Source: an uncultured Clostridia bacterium (GTDB lineage Bacteria; Bacillota; Clostridia; Christensenellales; Aristaeellaceae). From it: 64,000 nt of DNA. The stretch spans positions 1-64,000 of the forward strand of contig CAMVEB010000001.1 of assembly GCA_947166385.1 (NCBI GenBank). The letters run 5' to 3'. The notes beneath the pieces are model-generated. The model made no database searches. It had not been told where the DNA came from and saw only the letters and a list, made by a program, of their open reading frames with translations. How positions within the stretch are numbered: position 1 is the first letter of the stretch; each line of letters starts with the position of its first letter. Both the position numbers and the translations under genes were made by a program. Shown here one piece after another: positions 17,865-27,616 of this stretch.

Positions 17865-19093
17865 TTCTGTATCTCCTTCATGAACACTTCCGGATCAATG
17901 CCTTCCAGAAGGAATGCCAGGTCTTCCTTTGGCAGAGACATCAGTTCCCGGATCATGGCCACCGCCAGCTCATGCTCTGTCATCTCATCTTCCGCAGCTT
18001 CGATCTGTTTCCCCTGGAACAGGTCGAACGATACCTTCAGATGGCTGGTTTCTATTTTATCTGTTTTAAGGATTATTTCAAGGGTGCCTTCTGAAGGAAT
18101 CCCGTTTCGGGTGGTGATTTTTCCTTCAATATCCGTCGATCGGGTGCTTCCCTGTGAAATGATATTTTCGTGAATCGTGCCGCTGATCCCGTTCCTGTTG
18201 GTCTCCAGGGTCATCGTCGTTCGCGTTTGCGTCCGGACACGGTTGTGAACCTGATCGTATTCAATCTGCCATTTCAGCTGCTCGTTTCCGTTCTCATCCA
18301 GAATCCATTCTCTCTCCATCAGCATGTTGTCTCTTTCTGAGTTAACACCAGTCGGAGTTCGCAGCTGGATTTGGTCCTTTTCCAGGGTTTCATCCCTCAG
18401 CATTTTCCAGTCCAGCATCACATTGCGCTTTGTTCCCTCTCCGACAGCGCATTTTCCGTTGTAGTTGACCCGAAGCGCCTTGTTGTTCTCGTCGTACTGG
18501 ATCTGAATTTTCTGTCTTCCCTCGAATGACATCTCATTCAGGTCAGGATAAAGCCCTGACTCGCTGATCTTGTCACCGTTGCTCTTCACATAAGTCTCTA
18601 GATCTTCCGGCATCAGCGTGACCGTCTCCCGTCGTGTGACAATCCCGTATCCCTTGTATTTATTGTTGATCTTGTTCGAAACGCTGTTCCCGGAAAAGAC
18701 ATCCGGCAGCTTTTCAAACCAGTCGCTGAAAGAATACAGCGTCTCCCACGTCTTCCCGTACTGGTCAATCGACCGGTTCATGGTCTTTTCATCCATGTCC
18801 CCTTTTTCCGTCATCCAGTCAGAGATCGCCTTCCCATCCAGAAGGACGGTTGTCCGGGCCCTGTCCCTGTCGATATCCTCTTTGATCTGAAGGTGCCGCA
18901 GGAGCCGGTTCAGCTTTTCTGTCCGCTCTTCTCCGTAAGAAGGCGTTCTGATCACTTCGGCTGAGAGCAGAATGCTGTAGGGTTGCTCTGTCTCTGCTGT
19001 CCATGTGAACAGATCACGGATCACGGAAGCAAATCCCGCCGAAGCAATGGATAAACACAGCACAAGGACCCAAATAAAGACTGTCTTTTTCAT
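17861..19093 (-). CDS. Secreted protein of unknown function
   Basis: This 410-residue protein has a signal peptide at the ATG at 19093 (MKKTVFIWVLVLCLSIASA, then cleavage), so I chose that start over the longer open frame. I cannot assign a family. The mature part has many charged and beta-prone segments, and the last 40 residues form an acidic helical region containing MTEHELAVAMIRELMSL. The gene lies seven bases after the dihydrouridine synthase gene and overlaps the next secreted-protein gene by four bases. The pairing of two exported unknowns in one transcript suggests that they share a pathway. Confidence 0.8.
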   Translation of the reverse strand: MKKTVFIWVLVLCLSIASAGFASVIRDLFTWTAETEQPYSILLSAEVIRTPSYGEERTEKLNRLLRHLQIKEDIDRDRARTTVLLDGKAISDWMTEKGDMDEKTMNRSIDQYGKTWETLYSFSDWFEKLPDVFSGNSVSNKINNKYKGYGIVTRRETVTLMPEDLETYVKSNGDKISESGLYPDLNEMSFEGRQKIQIQYDENNKALRVNYNGKCAVGEGTKRNVMLDWKMLRDETLEKDQIQLRTPTGVNSERDNMLMEREWILDENGNEQLKWQIEYDQVHNRVRTQTRTTMTLETNRNGISGTIHENIISQGSTRSTDIEGKITTRNGIPSEGTLEIILKTDKIETSHLKVSFDLFQGKQIEAAEDEMTEHELAVAMIRELMSLPKEDLAFLLEGIDPEVFMKEIQK

Positions 19094-19100
19094 CCGTTCC

Positions 19101-20042
19101 TTACTCCTCAAAAAAATCCTCCAGCAGGGCGATCGTCTTTTCCCAGTCAGAGCATCGGTTAATCTCATCCCGCACCTTGCTGGCTCCCCGCATCCCGTGC
19201 AGGTACCATCCGATATGCTTTCTCATCTCCCGGATGGCGATTTTTTCCGGTTTGTCCTCCAGCATCATCCCGTAGTGGCGAAGGATCATTTCCTTTCGTT
19301 CCCGGACTGTAACCGGCTGGGGGATTTGCCCTTCCGACCGCTGTCGGATCTCCCGGAAGATCCAGGGATTCCCGAGTGCCCCGCGTCCGATCATGATCCC
19401 GTCCACGCCGCTCTCGCGAAAGTGTTTCTCGGCATCCTCGGCGGTAAAGATATCCCCGTTTCCGATGACGGGAATGGAAACGCTTCTTTTGACCTCGGCA
19501 ATTTTTTCCCAGTCAGCCTTCCCGCTGTATTGCTGCGCTCTGGTTCTTCCATGGACAGTGATTTCACAAATCCCCGCTTCTTCCGCCATCCGGGCAAACA
19601 TGACCGCGTTGATATGTTCTCCATCCCATCCGGTCCGAATTTTGACAGACACAGGCAGCGTCGACGCCGCCACCGTTTTTTCCATCATTTCCCGGGCAGT
19701 TTCCGGTTTCAGCATCAGTCCTGCGCCTTCTCCCGAACAGGCCACCTTTCGTGCCGGGCATCCCATATTCAGGTCAATTCCGTCGTAGATTCCCAGTTCG
19801 CACATCCGCTTTGCTGCTTCAGCAACGGTGTCCGGATCCTTGCCAAACAGTTGCAGGATGAGTCTTTTCTCTTCCTTTCCGCGCTTCATCAGTTCAGTGG
19901 TGGCCCGTTGCGTTGGCGCGCACAGATAACCCATCGCGCTGATCATTTCTGTATACGCTTGGCTGCATCCCTGCTCAAAGCACAGAGTCCGGTAAATATG
20001 ATCCGTGATCCCGCACATCGGTGCCAGTCGTATGTCAGTCAT
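19101..20042 (-). CDS. dus: tRNA-dihydrouridine synthase (DusB type)
   Basis: This flavoenzyme reduces uridine to dihydrouridine in the D-loop of tRNA. The 313-residue protein shows the FMN-binding TIM barrel start (LAPMCGITD), the conserved NMGCPARKVACSGEGAGLM segment with the catalytic cysteine, and VTVHGRTRAQQYSGKADW with the usual phosphate-binding GNGDIFTAEDA. I prefer the ATG at 20042, eight bases after AAAGGA and overlapping the upstream stop; another ATG at 20051 is too close to that site. It sits second in an operon otherwise made of unknown proteins. Confidence 0.93.
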   Translation of the reverse strand: MTDIRLAPMCGITDHIYRTLCFEQGCSQAYTEMISAMGYLCAPTQRATTELMKRGKEEKRLILQLFGKDPDTVAEAAKRMCELGIYDGIDLNMGCPARKVACSGEGAGLMLKPETAREMMEKTVAASTLPVSVKIRTGWDGEHINAVMFARMAEEAGICEITVHGRTRAQQYSGKADWEKIAEVKRSVSIPVIGNGDIFTAEDAEKHFRESGVDGIMIGRGALGNPWIFREIRQRSEGQIPQPVTVRERKEMILRHYGMMLEDKPEKIAIREMRKHIGWYLHGMRGASKVRDEINRCSDWEKTIALLEDFFEE

Positions 20043-21753
20043 AATCCGCATCCTTTGGAATCAGCGCAATCCTGCATGTCATTTCATCGTAGGGATGCAG
20101 TTCCATGGGGACGGTTTTTCCCTTGGCTTTCGGCAGCACGGGGATATCGCCCATGATCCCGTTCTTCATCTTCCACGTTTCAGCTTTCCTGACGGGCAGA
20201 TAAAGATGTCCTTCTTCTGTATAGGGAGCTCCGGCTGCGGCATACTGATATCCGTTCTCCGCGTCCAGGCACATCAGCCTGTTCTCCAGGAAAATGAAAA
20301 TCCCCTGGTGATGCCCCTGGCATACAATCGGGTTCCCGTTCGCCTGGAATACAAAGCCTTCTCCCTTTTTCCACTCTTTTTCAGATACGAGGTAGATTCC
20401 CCTTTTCCCGTTGCTGTCGCCGATTTCCCGGTTTTCGCTTTCCGCAAGGAACAGGCAGATCTTTTGCTGCATCGGCTGCTTGCTGAACAGCCGGATACCG
20501 TCTTTCCGGGCCTGCAGTACATTCAGGTGATCCCCGCCGGGGATGCAGTATTTCCCGTTCAGCAGCATGTTGACGCTGATCAGTTCCTTCTCCGCGAGGG
20601 TCACCGCATGCTGGTAAACGCCGGCATACGCCCGTGCCAGTCTGCAGATACTGCGGAAACGCTCCCGCTCGTCATCGCCGAAGGGATCGAATCCGTCTTC
20701 CTCATTCTTTTCCAGTCCGCAGCGATTGATCCGCTGACAGCTTCCCTTCCCGATATGACGGATCGCTTCCGGCAGAGCGTTGTGAATCAGGACTGTCAGC
20801 TCATTCAGGATCCATGGCTCTCTCGAAAGGTACATCTGAGCCAGGAATGCCTCCGTCCATGCGGCGATGGTCAGCGAAGAAATCCCGGCCGGCGCGCTGT
20901 TTCCCTGAAAGAAGGCGTTCCCCGAAGTTCCCCCGCAGATGACGCCATGGGTTTTTTTAATCTGGTTCCATCCTGCCTTCCCGGCGGAAAGCTCCTTGAT
21001 GTTTCCGCTGTATTGTCCCGACCATGCACTGTACCGGATCCCGTCGGCAGTCAGTTCCGCGTGATTCATGTAGTATTGCGTAATAAAGAAATCCGTCTCT
21101 TCCGGCAACGGATCCCGGTAAAAGGAGGCAATCTCCGTTTCCCGTCCGCGGATCTCAACAGTTCCGCGCCGCCGTTCATTATGCAGGTAGGAAGTCCAGT
21201 CGATGGCGTCTGAACGAAGCCTCGCGCATAGCCGCAGGACGGCTTTGAGCCCGGAAGCTCGGTAAAACTTCACCAGGAATTCCATCAGATCTGCAGATTG
21301 TACGCGAATGACATAATCCTTCCGGATGCTGTCCCAATGTAGTTCCATCCATCTGCACCAATCAGCCAGGCGTTTCAGCAGACTTCGGTCTGGTTGGTAT
21401 TCAAACATGGCAAATTCAGCCCGTGCAATGCAGATATGTTGAGCCAACGATCCCGGGAACGCCCCGTCGCCGGGATCCGCAGTCAGTTTTCTGATGAGGA
21501 TCGCCGGTTTTTCTTCCATCGGATTTTCCTTCAGAAGGCAGCTCAGACAGAAAGCAGGTTCCAGCGCTTCTGCCGGAAAATCTGTTTCATCCGGTGCCTG
21601 CTCCGATCCGTCATCGGTTTTCGGGATTTCCCTGCACAGCGCTGTATAAAGCTTCTTGAGCAGCGCGTCGCTGCTCCGCACCATTCCCCGGCCCAATGGC
21701 AGATGTGCCGGATTCATCAAAGGTGTTCTTGTAAAAACGTATTTCTGTGGCAT
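20035..21753 (-). CDS. Large protein of unknown function, possibly GH127-like
   Basis: The 572-residue protein lacks a signal peptide. The N-terminal two thirds look all-helical, as in an (alpha/alpha) barrel, and the last 150 residues look beta-rich. The order of segments and the ending (VPMELHPYDEMTCRIALIP, compare VPL...PYxxWxNR...VWIP) recall family GH127/DUF1680 beta-L-arabinofuranosidases. I could not place the catalytic cysteine or glutamate, so this is only a lead. I chose the ATG at 21753 (MPQKYVFTR) over a longer frame, because the promoter lies upstream of it at 21787-21815. It is the first gene of the operon with dus and two secreted proteins. Confidence 0.5.
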   Translation of the reverse strand: MPQKYVFTRTPLMNPAHLPLGRGMVRSSDALLKKLYTALCREIPKTDDGSEQAPDETDFPAEALEPAFCLSCLLKENPMEEKPAILIRKLTADPGDGAFPGSLAQHICIARAEFAMFEYQPDRSLLKRLADWCRWMELHWDSIRKDYVIRVQSADLMEFLVKFYRASGLKAVLRLCARLRSDAIDWTSYLHNERRRGTVEIRGRETEIASFYRDPLPEETDFFITQYYMNHAELTADGIRYSAWSGQYSGNIKELSAGKAGWNQIKKTHGVICGGTSGNAFFQGNSAPAGISSLTIAAWTEAFLAQMYLSREPWILNELTVLIHNALPEAIRHIGKGSCQRINRCGLEKNEEDGFDPFGDDERERFRSICRLARAYAGVYQHAVTLAEKELISVNMLLNGKYCIPGGDHLNVLQARKDGIRLFSKQPMQQKICLFLAESENREIGDSNGKRGIYLVSEKEWKKGEGFVFQANGNPIVCQGHHQGIFIFLENRLMCLDAENGYQYAAAGAPYTEEGHLYLPVRKAETWKMKNGIMGDIPVLPKAKGKTVPMELHPYDEMTCRIALIPKDADYD

Positions 21754-21786
21754 TCTTCTCTCTCCGATAAAACAAAATATCAGCTT

Positions 21787-21815
21787 ATTATACCGAATTT
21801 TCTTCAGTAAAACAA
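21787..21815 (-). promoter_or_regulatory. Promoter of the 572-residue-protein/dus operon
   Basis: On the minus strand TTGTTT (21815-21810) and TATAAT (21792-21787) are 17 bases apart, 34 bases before the start codon. Confidence 0.7.
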
Positions 21816-21847
21816 GCTGATATGATGTCAGGAAATAAGTGTTTCTG

Positions 21848-22504
<657 letters not shown>

Positions 22505-22525
22505 TCATTGATTTTCCCTCAAATG

Positions 22526-22554
22526 ATTTTACCAGAAACCAATCTTCCATGCAA
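22526..22554 (-). promoter_or_regulatory. Promoter of upp
   Basis: On the minus strand TTGCAT (22554-22549) and TAAAAT (22531-22526) are 17 bases apart. Confidence 0.6.
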
Positions 22555-22581
22555 TCATTAATTTTGATCAAACCGGTGTTT

Positions 22582-24429
22582 TCATCCGTTTCGGATGTTT
22601 TCAATATTGTCCATGCTGCCGCCGCCCTGATCGTCAGCCGCCCGGAATTTTCCCTTTTCCACCAGTCTCAGGAAAGCATCCACCACGTCAGGTGTCAGCT
22701 GTGTTCCTGAAACATCTTTGATAATGCTGACAGCTTTGTCAAAATTCATTCTGTTTCTGTATGGCCGGTTGGAATACATGGCGTCAAAGGTATCCGCCAC
22801 GGCAATAATCTGCGCCACGCGTGGAATTTCTTCTGCTTTCAGCCCGTTGGGGTATCCTCTTCCGTCCGGTCGCTCATGATGCGCCAGTGCCCCGGTTGCC
22901 AGATCCGGCATGATGCTGATATCCTTCAGAACCTGATATCCTTGCGAAGTGTGTGACTTGATGATCTCATACTCCTCGTGCGTCAGTTTGCCTGCCTTGT
23001 TCAGCACTTCTTCGGGCACGCCAATCTTTCCGACGTCATGAAGAAGCGCAATCCGATAATACTTTTCAACGGTTTCCTGATCGCATCCGAGCTCTGTGGC
23101 AATCATGGCAGTGAATTGAGCCACGCGGGTGGAATGTCCGTTCGTATAGCTGTCCTTCATATCGATAACTTTCGCAAATGCTTCAGAAAGCTCCCGGATA
23201 TAGGCCTGGTTTTCTTCGTGCTGTTTCTTCAGGACCTGTGTCTGGCTGCGGAACAGATAGATACCGATCAGGGTCATAAAAATGAACACACCGGTTCTGG
23301 TAAAGCTGGTTGAACCGTAGCTCTTGGAAAAATAGAAACGGATGATATCAGTCGTTACACCGGCCGCGCAGGAAACAATCCCGATCATCATGCATCGAAG
23401 GAGTTCCCTGGAAATCGTTTTTTCTTTCGCTGCACGGATGACAAAACAGATCGAAACAGCAAATGCAAATCCGATAATCGCATGGCTGATGTAAACCAGA
23501 TAGTAGTAATCGGAAATTCCACGGTATGTCAGAATCACCTGAACTCCGAAATTAACAAGGCACAGAACCAGCGTGCCGGTCACCCATTTTGATCCGCTTC
23601 TGCCGGTGGCTCCGGCAAAAAAGGACATGGCCGGGAATGGCATGAACATCAGGCATGCATACGTAATCACGCGGATAAAAGCCGGGTGATGAGACATAAG
23701 CTGCAGTAAGGTTGTATCGTTGAATCCGGAAAAGCCGATCAGGAGGCTCATAATTCCGAAGGAGGCAAAATCAAGCCCGGCTGATTTCATCAGGATGCGG
23801 CTGAAAACCGCGATAATCAGAAACAGAAAGCCGATCAGGAGATAAGCGGCCGACCGTGTAAAGGGGATCATATTTCTGCTGAAATGCTCGGACATATAGA
23901 GGCCGGCGTCTTCGATCATCACTCTTTCCAGGCTCGGAGATGTCTCCGGAAAGACAGGATCCAGGCGAAGACGGAGGTACTCCGCATGCTCGGGAATCAC
24001 GACAGTGTGAACGTACATCCCGTAGGATTGGCCGAGTCTTTTGGGAATGGCGGGCCGGTAGGAATAGATCAGCTGGTCATCCGCATAAACGTCAAAATCC
24101 GTATCAATGCTTTTGAAGCACAAAGCCTGTCCGTTTGAATATAAGCCGCGTACTTCTTTCCGGATGGTGATGGAGCCTGCAGGAAGATCATACAGGTTCA
24201 GTGCTGTGTCGGAGTTTTCCCAGGACTCCGTCATCCATCCCTCATTGGCCGGCATGCCGTTGGAAGGATAATATCCTTGGCTGTCTCTGTCCACATAGAG
24301 AGAAACGGCTACGAACAAAAGAAAGATCACGAAATACACGATCTGTTCCCTGGTGGATCGAAGATTGCTCCTCCGGATCTTGTTCCTGTCCTGTAATCCG
24401 GATGTTTCAGACGTTTTTTTTCGTTTCAT
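22582..24429 (-). CDS. Membrane HD-GYP cyclic-di-GMP phosphodiesterase
   Basis: The 615-residue protein has one N-terminal helix (31-46), an extracytoplasmic stretch of about 140 residues, seven further membrane helices (roughly 190-395), a short coiled linker and a C-terminal HD-GYP domain. The metal ligands are H464-D465 in LLHDVGKIG, and the family signature HHERPDGRGYP is at 517-527. HD-GYP proteins hydrolyse cyclic-di-GMP. The topology resembles 7TMR-DISM receptors, which sense extracellular ligands. The gene starts one base after the stop of the GGDEF gene, so synthesis and breakdown of the messenger are encoded in one transcript. Confidence 0.93.
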   Translation of the reverse strand: MKRKKTSETSGLQDRNKIRRSNLRSTREQIVYFVIFLLFVAVSLYVDRDSQGYYPSNGMPANEGWMTESWENSDTALNLYDLPAGSITIRKEVRGLYSNGQALCFKSIDTDFDVYADDQLIYSYRPAIPKRLGQSYGMYVHTVVIPEHAEYLRLRLDPVFPETSPSLERVMIEDAGLYMSEHFSRNMIPFTRSAAYLLIGFLFLIIAVFSRILMKSAGLDFASFGIMSLLIGFSGFNDTTLLQLMSHHPAFIRVITYACLMFMPFPAMSFFAGATGRSGSKWVTGTLVLCLVNFGVQVILTYRGISDYYYLVYISHAIIGFAFAVSICFVIRAAKEKTISRELLRCMMIGIVSCAAGVTTDIIRFYFSKSYGSTSFTRTGVFIFMTLIGIYLFRSQTQVLKKQHEENQAYIRELSEAFAKVIDMKDSYTNGHSTRVAQFTAMIATELGCDQETVEKYYRIALLHDVGKIGVPEEVLNKAGKLTHEEYEIIKSHTSQGYQVLKDISIMPDLATGALAHHERPDGRGYPNGLKAEEIPRVAQIIAVADTFDAMYSNRPYRNRMNFDKAVSIIKDVSGTQLTPDVVDAFLRLVEKGKFRAADDQGGGSMDNIENIRNG

Positions 24430-24430
24430 T

Positions 24431-25843
24431 TTACCGCCTCAGTTCCGGATTGTTGTGATAGTATTTTTCTTTGTCCTGATACATCCGTTCATCTGCTTTT
24501 TTCAGAGCGTCTCTGATTTTCCTGGAATTCCGGATCACACAGCAGCCGACGGCAAAGCTCACATACGGATAATCAGAAGCCAGGCGTTTGATCTCTTCAC
24601 ATCTCTTATCAAGTTCCTCTTTCTCGATGCCGCGGGTCAGGATCATAAACTCATCACCGCCAGCGCGGTAGATTTCATCTCCGGCAAAAACCTGGCGCAG
24701 GACAGCCGTACCGTTCATCAGCATCCGATCTCCCTCTTCGTGACCGTATCGGTCGTTCACCCGCTTCAGGCCGTTCAGATCCGCAAAAACGACGCCCAGC
24801 TTGTCAATGCTGATGTTTCCTTCCCGCAGCTCATCGATTCGGTTGTTCATTTCGTTCCGGTTCATAATCCCTGTAAGCATGTCCATGGAGCTGAGTTCCC
24901 GGAGACGGGTTAACAGACTGTAGTTTGCAATCTCGGAAGCGATAAAGTAAGTACTGAGTTCCAGTGTTTCTTTGATCTGCAGGGTATGAACCGTATCAAA
25001 ATTGGTTGCCCAGATATACCCGATGAGTTCGTCCCCGGACTTGAGCGGGAAAATCACCAGGCTCTGAACACGGGACTTCATCAGCGACTGATACCAGACG
25101 ATATTTCTTTCCCGGATATATTCCATGTCTGCCAGATCCTGCGCAATCAGACAATTGCTGCCGCCGATCGTGTCGAGCCATGACAGGGCGATATCATAGA
25201 AACCCGGCATCATTTCTTTTCGGATATTGTTCAGTTCATCCGAGGCTTCAATGGCCTCACTCAGAATCCGGCATGTTTTCTTTCTGGTATCCATCAGCAG
25301 GACAACACAGTTTTTGGCTTTGCACAGATTCCGCAAATCCAGGATCACGCTGTTCATCGTGCGTTCGAAATCGAATTCATCCTTTGTGCCCCGCAGTTTG
25401 ATGCAGGTGCTGAGAACATCCTTGGCAGTATTCTGGGAAATGCCGGCCATCTTCTCGGTCTCAGCCTGATGAGAGATCACCTGGGTATAGGTGCAGTAAT
25501 GAATATTCCCTTCGCGTCCAACCGGAAGCATGAAGATATCAAACCAGAAATCAAAGCGTTCCGGATGGACATAGGTATGCATGGGTTTCTTCAGGACAGC
25601 ACAGTTGTAACAGAACAGTTCAAAATTCAGGTCTTTCGGAATATACTTTTCATAGAGGCTGTTGGGGATAAACTGGGTTGCCTTCAGCATCGGAACATCG
25701 GGGGAAGGATGTACAATGGAATCAATATAAGCCTTGTTTCCCGTCACAATTCGTATTTCCCCGCAGGAACCGTCTTTCTTTTCTTCCACCGACATAATAC
25801 AGGTCATAGCATCAATCTGATTCACAAATTGCTGCAGGTCCAT
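24431..25843 (-). CDS. GGDEF diguanylate cyclase with a GAF-like sensor region
   Basis: The 470-residue protein makes cyclic-di-GMP. An N-terminal PAS/GAF-like region (1 to about 310, with a GAF-type segment at 150-310) precedes a GGDEF domain with the active-site motif GGDEF at 395-399. The inhibitory RxxD site is absent: FAGD stands at 386-389. No membrane helix is evident. The ATG at 25843 follows GGGGAGA. The downstream gene encodes a cyclic-di-GMP phosphodiesterase and starts one base after this stop. An extended -10 promoter (25884-25892) precedes it. Confidence 0.92.
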   Translation of the reverse strand: MDLQQFVNQIDAMTCIMSVEEKKDGSCGEIRIVTGNKAYIDSIVHPSPDVPMLKATQFIPNSLYEKYIPKDLNFELFCYNCAVLKKPMHTYVHPERFDFWFDIFMLPVGREGNIHYCTYTQVISHQAETEKMAGISQNTAKDVLSTCIKLRGTKDEFDFERTMNSVILDLRNLCKAKNCVVLLMDTRKKTCRILSEAIEASDELNNIRKEMMPGFYDIALSWLDTIGGSNCLIAQDLADMEYIRERNIVWYQSLMKSRVQSLVIFPLKSGDELIGYIWATNFDTVHTLQIKETLELSTYFIASEIANYSLLTRLRELSSMDMLTGIMNRNEMNNRIDELREGNISIDKLGVVFADLNGLKRVNDRYGHEEGDRMLMNGTAVLRQVFAGDEIYRAGGDEFMILTRGIEKEELDKRCEEIKRLASDYPYVSFAVGCCVIRNSRKIRDALKKADERMYQDKEKYYHNNPELRR

Positions 25844-25883
25844 AGAAATCTCCCCTACTTTCCTTTTTTTCGTGGCTGTCTGG

Positions 25884-25892
25884 ATTATACCA
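25884..25892 (-). promoter_or_regulatory. Extended -10 promoter of the GGDEF/HD-GYP operon
   Basis: On the minus strand TGGTATAAT carries the TGn extension, and no good -35 box is found at the usual distance. Confidence 0.5.
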
Positions 25893-25913
25893 GAACACTC
25901 CGGCAACAGGGCA

Positions 25914-26390
25914 TTACAGGATCTTTTCGCATAAACAGAAATGATGTCCGAACAGATCGGCTTCGCCGCGAATGCAAAAGCCGGTTCTTTTATACAGTTT
26001 CAGCGCGGGGATATTCTCCTTCGCAACGGCAATATGAATGGCTGCAACATGCTGCTTTTTCATTTGCTGAATGATGCCTTCAACGAGGAAAACGGACAAA
26101 CCCTGATGCTGATGATCCGGTCTCAGGACGACCCTGGCAAACTCGCGGGCATTTTTGTTAATCTCCCAGTGTTCGAAATGATCAAGCTCGTTTTCCGGAA
26201 CAATGGAAATGGCTCCGATCAGTTCTTTCTCTTCCTCCAGGACAAAAAGCGTTCTGTTGGAAAGATCTCCCCAGATCTCGAACATTCCCGGATATGTTTC
26301 GTCCCAGGTGCAAAACGGCTTTCCGACAGCAGCCCGGTAGAGATTCATGATCGCTTCCGATTCATATTCTTCAGCATTTCTGAAAACCAT
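25914..26390 (-). CDS. GNAT-family N-acetyltransferase
   Basis: The 158-residue protein has the GNAT core, with VVLRPDHQHQGLS as the acetyl-CoA loop region and the C-terminal AKENIPALKLYKRTGF segment. The substrate is unknown. I chose the ATG at 26390 (MVFRNAEEYE), which begins the first strand of the fold; a longer frame to 26426 is open. It follows the secreted protein gene by 40 bases and precedes the cyclic-di-GMP operon. Confidence 0.82.
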   Translation of the reverse strand: MVFRNAEEYESEAIMNLYRAAVGKPFCTWDETYPGMFEIWGDLSNRTLFVLEEEKELIGAISIVPENELDHFEHWEINKNAREFARVVLRPDHQHQGLSVFLVEGIIQQMKKQHVAAIHIAVAKENIPALKLYKRTGFCIRGEADLFGHHFCLCEKIL

Positions 26391-26430
26391 TTTAGCACCT
26401 GCATTTCCTTGACCCGGCGGGTTCACGTAA

Positions 26431-27543
26431 TCAGTACATTTCTACCAGGACAGCTTCTTCGGATGAAAAATAATCATCAGAATGGCTGCTGATTCCGGAC
26501 GCCAGATATGCCTGTTCAAAAGAGATATCCTCACGGTTACTCAGATAGACGAAGGTGGAATCCTTTGCTGCGTTTGGCATTCTTCCATTGATTTCAAGTC
26601 TGTATTGGTAAGGCTGATCATCGCACATCCATGTTCCGTCGGTCATTTCATGGTAGGTTTTGATATTTCCGGCGATCGTGCTTTTGATGGAATACTTCTC
26701 CAGCACAATCGCTTCTTCTGGTTTTTCGCCGCCATCACTGTATTCGGGGACAAGACTCAATCCGTTAAGATCCTCCATGTATGGATACATCACGGAAAAG
26801 GCAACGCCGTCGCTGAGCACCTCTGAAGCGCCGAAAAGATCGAAGGAAACCGGTTCGCCGTTCTGATACAGATTCCAGCAGGCAATGACATCCGTTCCGT
26901 TTCCTTCCTCTCCTTCCTGCCAGGCGCGCCAGCTGTCGGCTTGTTCCGGTGAGGTCAGGATGACTGCGCCCTTCAGGCTTACTTTTCCCATATACAGAAT
27001 GGCATGGGCCCGGTAATCAGTGGAAGGAGAAATGCCTTGCAGGTATTCGCTGTAAATATGCCGCTCCAGGGAAAAGCGGAGCGTTTGTTTTTCTTCGCTT
27101 CCGGGAATTCTGTAAACCAGGCAGAATGTCTGGCGATCTGCCAGCTGGTTATCCGGAATGATGCATTCTTTCCACCCGATGATCGAACCGTCATCTTTTT
27201 GTACGCTTCCGCCTGCTATGATGTCCGCGTAGGAACCGTCTTCAAGAGACAGGCCGTCTTCCTCATAAATAGCTCCACTTGCTTTGTAGGAAATGTAGAT
27301 ACGGTTTCCTTCACAGTAAGCCTGACTGACCTCTGCGGTAACGGATCCCGTGGTTTGTGAAACGGATATCGTCTCGGCGACCTGATCCAGAATTGTCAGT
27401 CGTTCGTCATCATATTCAGTCTCCGTCATTTCACGGAAGAGACCGCCTTCGGCGGCAAACGCTGCCGATACAGAAAAAGCCAGCAGGAAAGCTGTGAAAA
27501 GCAGGGTGACGCTCTTTTTGAACAGACTGGTTTTTGTGCTCAT
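26431..27543 (-). CDS. Secreted protein of unknown function
   Basis: The 370-residue protein begins with a long positively charged signal peptide (SLFKKSVTLLFTAFLLAFSV, cleavage near AFA-AEG). The exported part is made of beta-rich repeats. Segments such as AEVSQAYCEGNRIYISYKA recall the DUF4179/DUF5643 ectodomains of anti-sigma factors, but no C-terminal membrane helix is present and this likeness is weak. I chose the ATG at 27543, which starts the signal peptide. It lies 73 bases after the CARF-nuclease gene on the same strand and may share its transcript. Confidence 0.7.
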   Translation of the reverse strand: MSTKTSLFKKSVTLLFTAFLLAFSVSAAFAAEGGLFREMTETEYDDERLTILDQVAETISVSQTTGSVTAEVSQAYCEGNRIYISYKASGAIYEEDGLSLEDGSYADIIAGGSVQKDDGSIIGWKECIIPDNQLADRQTFCLVYRIPGSEEKQTLRFSLERHIYSEYLQGISPSTDYRAHAILYMGKVSLKGAVILTSPEQADSWRAWQEGEEGNGTDVIACWNLYQNGEPVSFDLFGASEVLSDGVAFSVMYPYMEDLNGLSLVPEYSDGGEKPEEAIVLEKYSIKSTIAGNIKTYHEMTDGTWMCDDQPYQYRLEINGRMPNAAKDSTFVYLSNREDISFEQAYLASGISSHSDDYFSSEEAVLVEMY

Positions 27544-27616
27544 ACGGACATCCCCCATCCAATGAAATAAACAGATTTGGCTGCAGCGATACATTTTCAA
27601 TAATAAAGCAATCGGC

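Noticed and set aside
25365-25390. GTTCGAAATC-like sequence resembling a tRNA T-arm
   Set aside because: It lies within the GGDEF gene, and no acceptor or anticodon stem can be built around it.
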